A stretch of 46,577 nucleotides of DNA from Gammaproteobacteria bacterium. GTDB lineage: Bacteria; Pseudomonadota; Gammaproteobacteria; Pseudomonadales; Pseudohongiellaceae. The DNA lies in NCBI GenBank assembly GCA_026709135.1, contig JAPOTO010000062.1, positions 1 through 46,577 of the forward strand, given 5' to 3'. The notes under the pieces are model-generated. The model saw nothing but the letters and a program-made list of their open reading frames with translations. It did no database searches and had not been told where the DNA came from. Both the position numbers and the translations under genes were made by a program. Positions 11,528 through 20,762 of the stretch are shown piece by piece; positions within the stretch are counted from its first letter, which is position 1; each line of letters starts with the position of its first letter.

Positions 11528-11869
11528 ATGAGCGAGAAAGCCCTTTACAAAATCGAGTTCTACGTCCCGGAATCCCATCTCGCCGAGGTGAAGTCGGCGA
11601 TGTTCGCCGCTGGCGCGGGCCGGGTTGGCGACTACGACAGTTGCGCCTGGCAAACGCCGGGCCAGGGCCAGTTCCGGCCGCTGGAAGGCAGCGCGCCCTG
11701 GCTTGGGCAGGCCGGCAAGGTGGAAACCGTGGCGGAGTACAAGGTGGAGATGGTGTGCGCGGGGGAAATCCTGGGCACGGTCATCGCCGCGATGAAACGG
11801 GCGCATCCTTACGAAGAGGTCGCGCACAGCGTCATCCGCTGCGAGACCGTCGAGGGAAACCCTGCTTAA
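11528..11869 (+). CDS. stand-alone NIF3/YqfO-like domain protein
   Basis: A 113-residue protein matching the small NIF3-like (YqfO C-terminal, CutA-like fold) proteins common in gammaproteobacteria. The signature stretch is visible: YVPESHLAEVKSAMFAAGAG, then YDSCAWQTPGQGQFRP and the final HPYEEVAHSV. Database copies are often labelled NGG1p-interacting factor; the biochemical role is not established. The ATG at 11528 begins 2 nt after the purL stop, so it is likely translated from the purL message. Its 3' end overlaps coaE, which is convergent, by 4 nt. Confidence 0.85.
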   Translation: MSEKALYKIEFYVPESHLAEVKSAMFAAGAGRVGDYDSCAWQTPGQGQFRPLEGSAPWLGQAGKVETVAEYKVEMVCAGEILGTVIAAMKRAHPYEEVAHSVIRCETVEGNPA

Positions 11870-12504
11870 CTCGGCGCGGGCCAGTTAGCGGCCATTGCCA
11901 GGTATCGCCGGTGCAGGGCCTCTACCTGCCCGGGCAGGCTTTCTTCGCCGCCTTCGTTGTCGATGATGTCGTCCGCTGCCGCCAAGCGCGCCTCGCGGCC
12001 CATCTGGGCGTCGATGATCGCCTCGATGGTTTCGCGCTTGCCCTGGTCCCGCGCGAGCGCGCGCTCAAGCTGGGTTTGCCGCGAAACATCGACCACGAGT
12101 ATCCGGTCGGCGAGTTGCCGCTGGCCCGTTTCCAGCAGCAGGGGCGAAACGAGCAGACCATAGGGGCTTTCGGCCGCGGCGATCCGCTTGGCGATGCGCT
12201 CGGCGATGAGCGGGTGCAGCAGGCCCTCGAGCCAGCCGCGCTCGGCGCTGTCGGCGAACACGCGCTCGCGCAGCCGGGCGCGGTCGAGCCTTCCCTCCCC
12301 GGTCAGGATTTCCGGCCCATGGCGCTCGCGGATCGCCGCCAGCGCGGCGCCCGGGGGTTCAACGACTTCCCGCGCCACCACATCGGCATCGACGACGCCG
12401 GCGCCAAGCCCGGCGAAAATTCGCGCCACCGTGCTTTTGCCGCTGCCGATGCCCCCGGTCAAGCCAATGGTGGGGCCAATGCCCGAGTCAGCGCCGCGCG
12501 CCAT
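11866..12504 (-). CDS. coaE: dephospho-CoA kinase
   Basis: CoaE (212 residues) phosphorylates dephospho-CoA, the last step of coenzyme A synthesis. The P-loop GGIGSGKST and the following DADVVAREVV acidic motif are typical of the family, as is the lid region LLHPLIAERI. It is the last gene of a pilA-pilB-pilC-pilD-coaE run, starting 12 nt after pilD. That order is shared with Pseudomonas-type genomes, which supports the gammaproteobacterial assignment. Confidence 0.95.
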   Translation of the reverse strand: MARGADSGIGPTIGLTGGIGSGKSTVARIFAGLGAGVVDADVVAREVVEPPGAALAAIRERHGPEILTGEGRLDRARLRERVFADSAERGWLEGLLHPLIAERIAKRIAAAESPYGLLVSPLLLETGQRQLADRILVVDVSRQTQLERALARDQGKRETIEAIIDAQMGREARLAAADDIIDNEGGEESLPGQVEALHRRYLAMAANWPAPS

Positions 12505-12516
12505 TCCCGCCGACTC

Positions 12517-13392
12517 TCAGCCGAGCCAGCCAACGAGGCGATCAGGCCCGGCGAGCATGACCGCAAACCCCGCCGCCGCCAGGAACGGGCCGAAAGGCAG
12601 CGGCTGGGACCAGGAGCGGCCGCGGATCAGCACCAGGGTCACACCCCACACCGCGCCGGTTAGCGAAGAAGCCAGCACGATGAATGGCAGGGCGGTCCAG
12701 CCCAGCCAGGCGCACATCGCCGCCAGCAGCTTGAAGTCGCCCCGGGCCATGCCTTCCCTGCCGGTCAGCAGGTAGTAGGCGTAGTGGAAACCGCCGAGTA
12801 GCAGATAACCCGCGGCGGCGCCGATAATGGCGTCAGCCGCGCCGGTTCCCAGCAAATCGGGGAACAGCGCATTCAGCAGCAGGCCGGTCCAGAGCAATGG
12901 CAGGGTGAGAACATCCGGCAGCAACTGGTTTTCATAATCGATCAAGGCCAAAGCCACCAGCACCAGGCTGAACAGCAGCAGCGCCAGGCTGAGCCAGCCC
13001 GCGCCGAACAGCAGCGCGAGCAGGCCGGCGAGCGAGCCGCAAAGCAGTTCCACCAGCGGATAGCGCAGCGATATCGCCCGCTCGCGGCAGGCGCATTTGC
13101 CGCGCAGCAGCAGGTAGCTGAACACCGGAATCAACTCCAGTGGCTTGATCGCGCGCTTGCATTGCGGGCAATGGGAGCGCGGACGAACCAGATTGAAGGT
13201 CTTGCCGGTGGCGTCGCGGGGGTCGCGCAGCAGGCCGAGAAAATGCCGGGTTTCGATCTGCCACTGGCGGTTGAGCATGATCGGCAGCCGATACACCACC
13301 ACATTGACAAAACTGCCGGCCAGCAAGCCGAACAGCAGGTAAACGACGAACGCCTGACTCGGGGATGGGTTGGGGAATTCGGGGAAAATCAT
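12517..13392 (-). CDS. pilD: type IV prepilin peptidase/N-methyltransferase
   Basis: PilD (291 residues) cleaves the leader of type IV prepilins and methylates the new N-terminal Phe at the inner membrane. After a first membrane segment with the family motif GSFVNVVVYRLP comes a cytoplasmic loop with four zinc cysteines (CPQC and CAC plus the preceding Lys-Cys pattern KCACRE). About seven further membrane segments follow. The catalytic aspartates are in ALIDYENQLLPD and in GMARGDFKLL. Sequence length and motif order are normal. The processing partner, pilA, lies at the head of the same gene run. Confidence 0.95.
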   Translation of the reverse strand: MIFPEFPNPSPSQAFVVYLLFGLLAGSFVNVVVYRLPIMLNRQWQIETRHFLGLLRDPRDATGKTFNLVRPRSHCPQCKRAIKPLELIPVFSYLLLRGKCACRERAISLRYPLVELLCGSLAGLLALLFGAGWLSLALLLFSLVLVALALIDYENQLLPDVLTLPLLWTGLLLNALFPDLLGTGAADAIIGAAAGYLLLGGFHYAYYLLTGREGMARGDFKLLAAMCAWLGWTALPFIVLASSLTGAVWGVTLVLIRGRSWSQPLPFGPFLAAAGFAVMLAGPDRLVGWLG

Positions 13393-13417
13393 CAGTCCGC
13401 CAATGCTGGAACCAGTA

Positions 13418-14632
13418 TCACATTACCGAGCCAAGCTGGAAAATGGGCAGGTACATGGCGATCATCAGCCCGCCAACGAGAAGGCCAAGCACGGCCATTA
13501 TAAAGGGCTCGAGCAGGGCCGTTAAGCGGTCCACCCGGGATTCGACGTCCTCCTCGAAGAAAACCGCGCAGCGGTCGAGCATATCATCGAGCGCGCCGGA
13601 CTCCTCGCCGATGCCGACGAGCTGCTCGAACATGGGCGGAAACAGCCCCGCCGCGCGCACCGCCCCGGTTAGCGACTGGCCATTGCGGACATCTTCGCCG
13701 ATGGCGCGCACGGCCCCGGCGTAGACCACATTGCCCGCGGATTCGGCCACCGACTCAAGGGCGTCGGTCAGCGGCGCGCCGGCGCGGTACAGGGTGGCCA
13801 GCGTGCGGGCGATGCGGGCGAGGGCGGCGTGGCGCAGCAATTGGCCGATCACCGGCAGGCGCAGCACGGCGCGCTGACCGAGCGCGGCGGCCCGCGGCGA
13901 GCGGCGCGGCAGCCAGACCAGCAAGCCCGCGGTGGCCAGCGCGGTGGTCGACATGGTGGGCCAATGGGCCACCGCCAAATCGGACAGTCGCAGCACGAAC
14001 AAGGTGAAGCCGGGCAACTCGGCGTTGAATCCGGCAAAGGTTTCGGCGAAGGTGGGAACCACCCGGGTCAGCAACAACGCGGTTACGACGATGGCGACGG
14101 CGACAACGGCAACCGGGTAGGTCAGGGCCTTGCGGACTTTCGCTTTGAGCCGCTGCGATTTTTCCCGGTAGCTGGCGAGGCGGTCGAGCATGGTCTCCAG
14201 CGTGCCCGAACTTTCCCCGGCCGCCACCAGGGCGCGATACAGCGAATCGAATTGCGTTGGATGCCGCGCCAAGCTGTCGGCTAGGCCATTGCCGCCGGCC
14301 ACATCGTCGCGCAGTTTGTGGATGAGCCCCCGCAGCGCCGGGTTGCCCGTGCTGCCCGCCATGACGTTCAGCGACCGCACCAGCGGAATCGCCGAGCGGA
14401 CCATCGTCGCCAACTGGCGGGTAAAGACGGCGATGTCCTCCGGCCGGATCCGGTTCCGGTTCCCCAACCAAGGCTTCGGTTTGCGCCGCAGCCGCCGGGG
14501 CTGGATTCCCTGCTGGCGCAGCCGCGCCCTGGCCAGGGCCAGGCTGGCGGCGCTGATTTCGCCCTCCGCCGCCTGCCCTTGGGCGTCGGTTCCCCGCCAG
14601 TTGAATTCGACTTGTTGCCGCATCGCCGTCAC
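13418..14632 (-). CDS. pilC: type IV pilus inner-membrane platform protein
   Basis: PilC (404 residues), the GspF-like platform that couples the assembly ATPase to pilus growth. It has the usual duplicated T2SSF domain (about residues 70-195 and 275-395), each with membrane segments (for instance TYPVAVVAVAIVVTALLL and LLEPFIMAVLGLLVGGLMIAMYLPIF). The motifs FTRQLATMVRSAIPLVRSL and GEESGALDDMLDR are characteristic. It overlaps pilB by 4 nt, consistent with coupled translation, and is followed by pilD after 25 nt. Confidence 0.95.
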   Translation of the reverse strand: MTAMRQQVEFNWRGTDAQGQAAEGEISAASLALARARLRQQGIQPRRLRRKPKPWLGNRNRIRPEDIAVFTRQLATMVRSAIPLVRSLNVMAGSTGNPALRGLIHKLRDDVAGGNGLADSLARHPTQFDSLYRALVAAGESSGTLETMLDRLASYREKSQRLKAKVRKALTYPVAVVAVAIVVTALLLTRVVPTFAETFAGFNAELPGFTLFVLRLSDLAVAHWPTMSTTALATAGLLVWLPRRSPRAAALGQRAVLRLPVIGQLLRHAALARIARTLATLYRAGAPLTDALESVAESAGNVVYAGAVRAIGEDVRNGQSLTGAVRAAGLFPPMFEQLVGIGEESGALDDMLDRCAVFFEEDVESRVDRLTALLEPFIMAVLGLLVGGLMIAMYLPIFQLGSVM

Positions 14633-16221
14633 GAGGCCGCGGACCAGGTGACGCGGTTGACCTCGTCGAGGCTGGTGAGGCCCGCCGCGGCCTTTTCGAG
14701 CGCGGCGCTCCGCAGGCTGTTGTGCCCCTCCGCCGCGGCCTGGGCGGCGATTTCCAGCGCGTTGCCGTCGGCCATGATGATGCCAGCCATATCCGCGCTG
14801 ACTGGCAGCATTTCATAAATCCCGACGCGGCCGCGGTAGCCATTCTTGCAGCGCTCGCAACCCTGGGCGGAATAAAGCTGGGGATGGTCGATTCCGGCTT
14901 GCGGGAAGCCGGCCTCCGCCAAAGCGTCATCGGGCAGATCCTGTGGCGCGCGGCAATGGGCGCAGAGTTTGCGCGCCAGCCGCTGGGCGATGATCAACCG
15001 CGCCGAAGTCGCCAGGTTGAAGGCGGGAACCCCCATGTTCTTGAGCCGGGTGAGGGTTTCCCCGGCGCTGTTGGTGTGCAGGGTGGATAGGACGAGGTGG
15101 CCGGTTTGGGCGGCCTTTACCGCGATGCCGGCGGTCTCGAGGTCGCGGATTTCGCCCACCATGAGCACGTCCGGGTCCTGGCGCAGGAAGGCCCGCAGAC
15201 AGGCCGCGAAATCGAGGCCGATGCGGTTGTTGACCGCAACTTGGTTGATGCCCTCGAGATTGATCTCCACGGGATCCTCCGCCGTGGCGATGTTGCGCTC
15301 CGGCGTGTTGAGCAGGCGCAGGCCGGCGTACAGGGTGACCGTTTTGCCGCTGCCGGTGGGGCCGGTCACCAGGATCAGCCCCTGGCTCGCCCGCAACGCC
15401 GAAAGATAGTGTCCGCGCTGGGTTTCGCTCAGGCCCAGCGCGTCAATATCCATCTGCGCGCCGCCGCCATCGAGTATCCGCAGCACCAGTTTTTCGCCCC
15501 AGAGGGTGGGCAGCGTGTTGACGCGGAAGTCTGTCCCCGACCCGTCCGCCCCCGGCAGCCGGATGCGGCCGTCTTGGGGCAGGCGGCGCTCCGAAATGTC
15601 CATTTGCGCCATGATCTTGAGCCGCGAGGCGATGCGGCGGGCGATTTCGACCGGCGGGCGGGTGATCTCGTGAAGTACGCCATCGATGCGGAAGCGCACC
15701 CGGCACATGGCCTCGAAAGGCTCGAAATGGATATCCGAGGCGCCGGCCTGCAAAGCATCGAGCAGGAGCCGGTTGACAAGGCGCACTATCGGGGTCTCGT
15801 CAACCCCCGTCTCGCCGGCGGCCGGGGATGCGTTTTCCGCGCTGGCCGCGGAAGGCTCGCGCAGCTCCTCCAAGCCAATTCCGTCGAGCAATCCCTCGCC
15901 CCGGTCCCGCAGCCGCAGCGCCCGGTCGAGCTTGTCCGCTTCCACGACCACGGGCTGCACCGCGAGGCCGGTGCGGAACTTGATTTCATCGACCGCCGCC
16001 AGCGCCGCCGGCTCCGCCAGCGCGAGCAGGAGTTTGCCGCCGCGGCGCAGGAGCGGCAGCGTTTGATATTGCCGAATCAAACCGCGGTCAACCACATCGC
16101 GCTCGATCCGGTGCGGATCAACCGCGTCGAGGTCGAGCAGGGGCGCGCCAAGCGCCGCGGCCGTGGCCGCAGCCGCTTGACGCGCCCGCTCTTTCGGGTT
16201 GGCCCCGGGGGCGGTCAGCAT
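14629..16221 (-). CDS. pilB: type IV pilus assembly ATPase
   Basis: PilB (530 residues), the hexameric cytoplasmic ATPase that drives pilin polymerisation. An N-terminal MshEN-like domain is followed by the secretion-ATPase core: Walker A GPTGSGKT, the Asp box/Walker B region ending in [12 protein letters not shown], the His box [12 protein letters not shown], and a tetracysteine zinc site (CAHC and CERC). The ATG at 16221 overlaps the pilA stop in the sequence ATGCTGA; a longer frame would begin inside pilA. Coupled translation with pilA is therefore likely. Confidence 0.95.
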   Translation of the reverse strand: MLTAPGANPKERARQAAAATAAALGAPLLDLDAVDPHRIERDVVDRGLIRQYQTLPLLRRGGKLLLALAEPAALAAVDEIKFRTGLAVQPVVVEADKLDRALRLRDRGEGLLDGIGLEELREPSAASAENASPAAGETGVDETPIVRLVNRLLLDALQAGASDIHFEPFEAMCRVRFRIDGVLHEITRPPVEIARRIASRLKIMAQMDISERRLPQDGRIRLPGADGSGTDFRVNTLPTLWGEKLVLRILDGGGAQMDIDALGLSETQRGHYLSALRASQGLILVTGPTGSGKTVTLYAGLRLLNTPERNIATAEDPVEINLEGINQVAVNNRIGLDFAACLRAFLRQDPDVLMVGEIRDLETAGIAVKAAQTGHLVLSTLHTNSAGETLTRLKNMGVPAFNLATSARLIIAQRLARKLCAHCRAPQDLPDDALAEAGFPQAGIDHPQLYSAQGCERCKNGYRGRVGIYEMLPVSADMAGIIMADGNALEIAAQAAAEGHNSLRSAALEKAAAGLTSLDEVNRVTWSAAS

Positions 16222-16631
16222 AGGCCGTTGCTCAGGCAAGTGCCGCCCTCGGTCCAACTCACCGGCGCGGTGACGCCATCCGGGCTCAGGGTGTAGGTGA
16301 CGCCGGTGAGATTGGAGCCGGTCTCCTGTCGCCAGGTCATGGTGATGACGCCGTCGGTGACGTCGGCGCCATGGCTGGTGGCGGAGGCGGCAACATTGGC
16401 CGGGATGCCAAGCGCGCCGCCATCGAGATCCGCCAGGGCGCCCGGGCCGCGGGTCTGGATCGCGAGTTCCACCGCGGTTTTCACCGGTGTCACCGCGAGC
16501 ACGAGTTCGGAGAACTCGGCGCGATCGGTGTAGTTCCGGTAGGCTGGCAGCGCCACCGCCGCGAGAATGCCGATAATCGCGACAACGATCATCAGTTCGA
16601 TCAGGGTAAAGCCTTGCTGTTGGTGTTGCAT
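16215..16631 (-). CDS. pilA: type IV pilin major subunit
   Basis: Type IVa pilin precursor (138 residues). The ATG at 16631 is supported by AAGGAG 9 nt upstream and gives a short leader MQHQQQG followed by mature [16 protein letters not shown], with the conserved Glu at mature position 5. The globular domain ends in a Cys pair (TCLSNGLC), the disulfide-bounded D-region of pilins. PilD in the same cluster would cleave after the Gly. Upstream lies a GGACACCCAT array, so its regulation may have been affected by repeat insertion. I found no convincing sigma-54 -24/-12 site, which is how Pseudomonas pilA is driven. Confidence 0.95.
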   Translation of the reverse strand: MQHQQQGFTLIELMIVVAIIGILAAVALPAYRNYTDRAEFSELVLAVTPVKTAVELAIQTRGPGALADLDGGALGIPANVAASATSHGADVTDGVITMTWRQETGSNLTGVTYTLSPDGVTAPVSWTEGGTCLSNGLC

Positions 16632-16726
16632 GGTTTGGGTCTCCTTGGGACTGGGAGACAAAAGCCTAGGCAATATTCCCGCAAAATGAGAAAAATCCCA
16701 CCCAAAAAAGATCCCTTCCCCCCAAA

Positions 16727-16838
16727 GGACACCCATCCACTTGCCCCAAATGGGAGAGCACCCTATCACTGCAGAGAGGACACCCATCCACCTTTCTTGC
16801 AGAGAGGACACCCATCCACCTTTCTCGAATGGGTGTCC
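16727..16838 (+). repeat. family C array between pilA and the Y1 transposase
   Basis: Three direct copies of GGACACCCATC (16727, 16778, 16806) and one inverted copy (16829-16838). The second and third belong to an almost perfect 28-nt tandem repeat (16771-16798 and 16799-16826; unit begins GCAGAGAGG and ends CACCTTTCT plus one base). The last direct and the inverted copy form an 11-bp perfect hairpin (16805-16815 with 16829-16839, 13-nt loop). The rest of the 301-nt gap (16632-16932) holds the pilA Shine-Dalgarno and a candidate transposase promoter. Confidence 0.9.
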
Positions 16839-16868
16839 TGCAATTTCCAACCAATTGCGGTCGAAAAC

Positions 16869-16898
16869 TTGGCACTTGTCATGATTTTCGCCTATACC
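16869..16898 (+). promoter_or_regulatory. candidate promoter of the Y1 transposase gene
   Basis: TTGGCA (16869-16874), an 18-nt spacer and TATACC (16893-16898) lie 35 nt before the transposase ATG. It is a plausible but not strong sigma-70 match. Confidence 0.4.
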
Positions 16899-16932
16899 TT
16901 CCCCGGTCGCTGCCGCTGGGAGGCCGAAACCC

Positions 16933-17919
16933 ATGACTCAACCCCGCTCACAACTCGTCTCACCCACGCGCACGCGCTTCTACCACTGTGTTTCTCGCTG
17001 TGTGCGACGGGCCTGGTTGTGTGGGGAAGACACCTATACCAAGAAGAATTTCGACCATCGCAAGCCTTGGCTGCTTGACCGCATGAAGTTGCTTGAAGAG
17101 GTCTTTGCAGTCCGCGTCGCCGCCTATGCCGTAATGAGCAATCATTATCATGTGGTGCTTTATCTCGATCGTGAGCAAAGCCAGTCTTGGGACCGGAAAG
17201 ACGTGGCGCGGCGTTGGCTGCGTGTTTTCCATGGCGATCCACTGGCACACGCTTATCTGCGCGGGGGGCTTGAAGATGAAAAAGAACTTGAGCGGTTGGA
17301 CGCCATTTTGTCAATCTGGCGGGAAAGGCTTTGCGATCTGAGCTGGTTCATGCGTTGCCTGAACGAATACATAGCCCGAAGGGCGAATGCGGAGGATGGG
17401 TGCAGGGGCCGGTTTTGGGAGGGTAGATTCAAGTGTCAGGCTTTGGTGGATGAAGCTGCGCTGCTTTCGTGCATGGCCTACGTGGATCTCAACCCGGTGC
17501 GGGCAGGATTGTGCAGTGGATTGAGCGAATCGGACTTCACTTCTATTAAAGCGCGGCTGCTCCGATCGATGAAAGAAGCAAGCGAACAGTCTCTGGATCC
17601 CCCGTCAACACCAACGCTGATGCCATTCCGTCCTGCCGCGGGGGAAAGGAAGGGGTTTGCGAAAGCTGGAACGGCTGCCGTGCTGCCTTTCAGGTTAGAG
17701 GATTACATTGAACTTGTGGACTGGACGGGCCGGATTGCTCGAGCGGACAAGCGGGGATCGATTCCGTCTGAATCACCCAAGGCGCTCTCGGCCTTGGGCC
17801 TGAACGGGGGTCAGTGGCGAGCTCTTTCCCTCGATATTCAAAAACAGGCAATCTCGATGTTTCACGGCCTAGACCGACTGGCGGCCTGGGAGAGGCGACT
17901 GGCGAAAAGGGCCATGTAA
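16933..17919 (+). CDS. REP-associated-type tyrosine transposase (Y1_Tnp, IS200-like)
   Basis: A 328-residue single-strand HUH transposase-like protein. The metal-binding HUH motif is HYH at residues 71-73 (SNHYHVVL), and the candidate nucleophile is Tyr146 in NEYIARR, followed by the family hallmark [13 protein letters not shown] and [11 protein letters not shown]. All catalytic landmarks are intact. It is longer than short RAYT proteins (about 150-230 residues), with an added C-terminal domain of about 100 residues. The gene is single copy here and lacks the left and right end hairpins of a classical IS200. Instead it is bracketed by GGACACCCATC arrays in opposite orientation (16727-16838 and 18050-18110). 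RAYT-class enzymes are known to mobilise REP-like palindromes, so it is the natural candidate for spreading the family C repeat; that is inference. Confidence 0.88.
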   Translation: MTQPRSQLVSPTRTRFYHCVSRCVRRAWLCGEDTYTKKNFDHRKPWLLDRMKLLEEVFAVRVAAYAVMSNHYHVVLYLDREQSQSWDRKDVARRWLRVFHGDPLAHAYLRGGLEDEKELERLDAILSIWRERLCDLSWFMRCLNEYIARRANAEDGCRGRFWEGRFKCQALVDEAALLSCMAYVDLNPVRAGLCSGLSESDFTSIKARLLRSMKEASEQSLDPPSTPTLMPFRPAAGERKGFAKAGTAAVLPFRLEDYIELVDWTGRIARADKRGSIPSESPKALSALGLNGGQWRALSLDIQKQAISMFHGLDRLAAWERRLAKRAM

Positions 17920-18248
17920 GCATATTCGCATGAGGCTCATGTCCGAAAGGGCAGGATGGCCGGTGCCCGCGAGAAACGCCTCGCAACTGGGCTCGGCGTG
18001 TGAGGAAACTTCCAACTGCATTTCTCCATCGGTACTGCGTGACATTTGGGATGGGTGTCCCTGAAGAAGAGTGGATGTCCCCTGAGGAAGGTGCTCTGGG
18101 ATGGGTGTCCTTTGAGCCTCCTTTGAGCCGCGATCTCCGATCCCTTTCACGAGCAAGGCATTGTTCACATCGAAATGATGCGCGGGCCACTTCGGGCCAC
18201 TGCGGATTGCGACGAAACACCGCCGGCTGTTCCTGGCTCCCAAGCGGG
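17920..18248. other. gene-free region after the Y1 transposase
   Basis: A 329-nt gap between the convergent transposase and putP genes. Apart from the inverted-orientation GGACACCCATC copies at 18050-18110 I see no terminator with a T-run and no gene. Short open frames cross it without ribosome binding sites. Confidence 0.6.
18050..18110 (-). repeat. family C array downstream of the Y1 transposase
   Basis: Two exact copies of GATGGGTGTCC (18050-18060 and 18100-18110), the reverse complement of GGACACCCATC, with a degenerate copy (GTGGATGTCC, 18071-18080) between them. Orientation is opposite to that of the array on the other side of the transposase. Confidence 0.85.
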
Positions 18249-19721
18249 TTAGGGACCGGAGAAGGTTCGCTTGGCGCGGTCGAATCCGTCGAGCACGATT
18301 TCCTGCTTTTCGGGCCGCCAAGTTCCGATCACCAGAATCGCCAGCGAACCGAAGGCGAATCCAGGCAGAATTTCGTACAGATCGAAGATTCCCCCGCTCA
18401 GGTTGGACCAGGCCACCACAGTTGCCGCGCCGGTCACCATGCCAGCCAGCGCGGCTGGCGCTGTGGTCTTGCGCCAGAACAGCGAGAACAGTATGACCGG
18501 CCCGAACGCCGCGCCGAACCCCGCCCAGGCGTAACTGACAAGCTCCAGCACCAGGCTGTCGCGGTTGGATGCGATGGCCATGGCGGCGAGGGCGATCACC
18601 ACCACCGCCAGGCGGCTGACCAGCACCAGTTCGCGGTCTTGCGCATCCAGGCGGAAGAATGCGCGGTACAGATCCTTGCTGACCACGCTCGAGGACACCA
18701 GCAATTGCGAATCGATCGTCGACATGATCGCCGACAGTATCGCGGCGGTGATGATGCCCGCCAGCCAGGGATTGAACAGAGCCTGGCTGAGCGCGATGAA
18801 GACGGTTTCGGGATTTTCCAGCGGGCTGTCCGCAAACCAGGCGATGCCAGCCAGCCCGGTGGATACCGAGCCAATCAGGACTACGATCATCCAGCTCATC
18901 GCCGTGCGGCGCGCCGCGAACAGGCGCTCGGGGTCTTTCGCTGCCATGAAGCGCGCCAGAATATGCGGCTGCCCCACGTAGCCCAACCCCCAGGCCAGCA
19001 GGGAAATCAGCCCCAGCGCACCCAAGCCGCCGAACAGGCTGGTGCTTTGCGGGTTGACCGCCAGCATCCGGTCGGCAACCTCGCCGACGCCGCCCATGGC
19101 GTTGATCACCATCAACGGTGCCAGCAAAAGCGCCGCCAGCATCAACAGGGCCTGGATGGCGTCGGTCCAGGCGACGGCGAGGAAACCGCCAGCCAGGGTG
19201 TACGCGACGATGATGCAGCCACCAACGATCAGCGCGATGTAATAGTCCAGGCCGAAACTGCTTTCGAACAGGATGGCGCCGCCGACGAGCCCGGCGGCGA
19301 CATAAAACGTGAAAAACAGCAGGATGACCAGTGCCGAGGTGACTCGCAGCAGGTTGCCATCATCGCGGAAGCGGTTGGCGAAGAAATCCGGCAGGGTCAG
19401 CGAATTGTCCGCCTGCTGGCTGTAGACCCGCAGCGGGCGCGCCACCAAGAGCCAGTTGAGCCAGGCGCCGATGAGCAGCCCGACTCCGATCCAGACTTCA
19501 CGGATGCCGGCCAGGTAGATCGCGCCGGGAAGTCCGAGCAGCAACCAGCCGCTCATGTCCGAGGCGCCGACGCTGAGCGCGGTGACCAATGGCCCCAGGC
19601 TGCGCCCGCCGAGGATGTAGTCGCCAAGATTGCGCGTGCGGCGGTATGCGATCAAGCCCAACACGAAAATCAGCAGCAGATAGGCGGTGAAAACCGTCAT
19701 CAGTGGCCAGTTGATCGTCAT
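18249..19721 (-). CDS. putP: sodium/proline symporter
   Basis: A 490-residue sodium:solute symporter family protein, closest by eye to PutP, importing proline with Na+. About 12-13 membrane segments are readable. Family landmarks include GASDMSGWLLLGLPGA, the Na+-site region ALSVGASDMSGW, GYVGQPHILARFMA, and STIDSQLLVSSSVVSKDLY. The ATG at 19721 (MTINWPLMTVFTAYLLL) is preferred over an upstream start at 19760 because the extra residues are not hydrophobic; a purine-rich GAGGGGGC lies about 10 nt upstream. It is divergent from moeB across a repeat-filled gap. Confidence 0.9.
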   Translation of the reverse strand: MTINWPLMTVFTAYLLLIFVLGLIAYRRTRNLGDYILGGRSLGPLVTALSVGASDMSGWLLLGLPGAIYLAGIREVWIGVGLLIGAWLNWLLVARPLRVYSQQADNSLTLPDFFANRFRDDGNLLRVTSALVILLFFTFYVAAGLVGGAILFESSFGLDYYIALIVGGCIIVAYTLAGGFLAVAWTDAIQALLMLAALLLAPLMVINAMGGVGEVADRMLAVNPQSTSLFGGLGALGLISLLAWGLGYVGQPHILARFMAAKDPERLFAARRTAMSWMIVVLIGSVSTGLAGIAWFADSPLENPETVFIALSQALFNPWLAGIITAAILSAIMSTIDSQLLVSSSVVSKDLYRAFFRLDAQDRELVLVSRLAVVVIALAAMAIASNRDSLVLELVSYAWAGFGAAFGPVILFSLFWRKTTAPAALAGMVTGAATVVAWSNLSGGIFDLYEILPGFAFGSLAILVIGTWRPEKQEIVLDGFDRAKRTFSGP

Positions 19722-19828
19722 GAGTCCAGCGCCCCCTCGCGGCCAAAACGGCTCCCGCACAGCCGACAGCGCATTCTACACGGGAAACAACGGAACCACA
19801 TGAGAACCACAGAGAAGAACCACAGGAA

Positions 19829-19919
19829 CCACAGGACACCCACCCGCGGGTTTGGATGGGTGTCCTGTGGCCTTCACGTGGGTTTAGATGGGTGTCCTGT
19901 AGCCTCAAGATGGGTGTCC
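19829..19919 (-). repeat. family C array between putP and moeB
   Basis: Three exact GATGGGTGTCC copies (19855, 19887, 19909) and one imperfect GGACACCCA copy in the other orientation (from 19834). The latter pairs with the first inverted copy as a perfect 14-bp hairpin (19829-19842 with 19857-19870, 14-nt loop containing CCCGCGGG). Just before it the 8-mer GAACCACA occurs four times (19793, 19804, 19817, 19826). The rest of the 253-nt gap carries a moeB -10 element. Confidence 0.9.
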
Positions 19920-19935
19920 TGTGGACTTGGTGGCC

Positions 19936-19941
19936 TATAAT
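19936..19941 (+). promoter_or_regulatory. moeB -10 element
   Basis: A perfect TATAAT lies 33 nt before the moeB ATG. The position where a -35 would be expected is occupied by the last GATGGGTGTCC copy and does not resemble TTGACA. Confidence 0.5.
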
Positions 19942-19974
19942 CGCCAGGCATCCGCCGAAAGTCCCGTCTTGCAA

Positions 19975-20724
19975 ATGAACGAACAGCAGCTACTGCGCTT
20001 CAGCCGCCAGATCATGTTGCCGGAGATGGATGTCCCCGGGCAGCGCAAGCTGATGGACGCCAGTGTGCTCATCGTCGGCATGGGGGGGCTTGGGTGTCCT
20101 GCGGCGATGTATCTCGCGGCGGCGGGTGTTGGCGGCTTGCTGATCGCCGATGACGATGTCGTCGAGTTGACCAATCTCCAGCGCCAGATCGCCCACGCGC
20201 AGCGGTCGCTCGGCCAAGCCAAGGTCGAGTCGGCGCGCTCGCGTTTGCTGAGCTTGAACCCGGATGTCCAGGTCACCGCGATCAACGAGCGCCTGCAAGG
20301 GGCCAGCCTTGACGAAGCCGTCGCCAAGGCCGACCTCGTTCTCGACGCCTGCGACAATTTCGAGACCCGGTTCGCCATCAACGCCTCGTGCCTCGCCAAT
20401 CGCAAGCCGCTGATTTCCGCGGCTGCCATCCGCATGCAAGGCCAGATCGCCGCCTTCGACGCGACCGACCCCGCCAGCCCGTGCTACCATTGCCTGTATC
20501 CGCAAACCGGCGAGATCGATGAAAGCTGCGCCCGCAACGGCGTGATGGCGCCGCTGGTCGGCATCATCGGCTCGGTGCAGGCGATGGAAGCCATCAAGAT
20601 GCTCACCGGCATTGGCCGGACCTTGGTTGGCCGCCTGCTGCTGCTTGACGCCGCCACCATGGAATGGCGGGACTTGAAACTGATCCGGGACCCCAACTGT
20701 GCCACCTGCTCGAGACACCAATAA
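19975..20724 (+). CDS. moeB: MoeB/ThiF/HesA-family sulfur-carrier adenylyltransferase
   Basis: A 249-residue E1-like enzyme that adenylates the C-terminal Gly-Gly of a ubiquitin-fold sulfur carrier such as MoaD (or ThiS). The nucleotide-binding GMGGLGCPAA motif, the acidic DDDVVELTNLQRQ stretch, the Asp of LDACDNFETR, and two zinc CxxC pairs (CYHC and CATC) are all present. MoeB and ThiF cannot be separated safely by sequence alone; moeB is the more likely name from overall similarity. The ATG at 19975 (MNEQQLLRFSRQI) matches family N-termini. The rhlB-like gene follows after 38 nt and is probably co-transcribed. Confidence 0.88.
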   Translation: MNEQQLLRFSRQIMLPEMDVPGQRKLMDASVLIVGMGGLGCPAAMYLAAAGVGGLLIADDDVVELTNLQRQIAHAQRSLGQAKVESARSRLLSLNPDVQVTAINERLQGASLDEAVAKADLVLDACDNFETRFAINASCLANRKPLISAAAIRMQGQIAAFDATDPASPCYHCLYPQTGEIDESCARNGVMAPLVGIIGSVQAMEAIKMLTGIGRTLVGRLLLLDAATMEWRDLKLIRDPNCATCSRHQ

Positions 20725-20762
20725 GCTCCCCCGCGCCGCGCCCAATTTCCGCAATCAACACC

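Noticed and set aside
16632..16730. A sigma-54 promoter for pilA
   Set aside because: No GG-N10-GC pair with acceptable -24/-12 context was found upstream of the pilA start.
20089..20100. TGGGTGTCCT inside moeB as another family C copy
   Set aside because: It encodes the conserved Gly-Leu-Gly-Cys-Pro nucleotide-binding motif in frame; a chance match within conserved coding sequence is sufficient.
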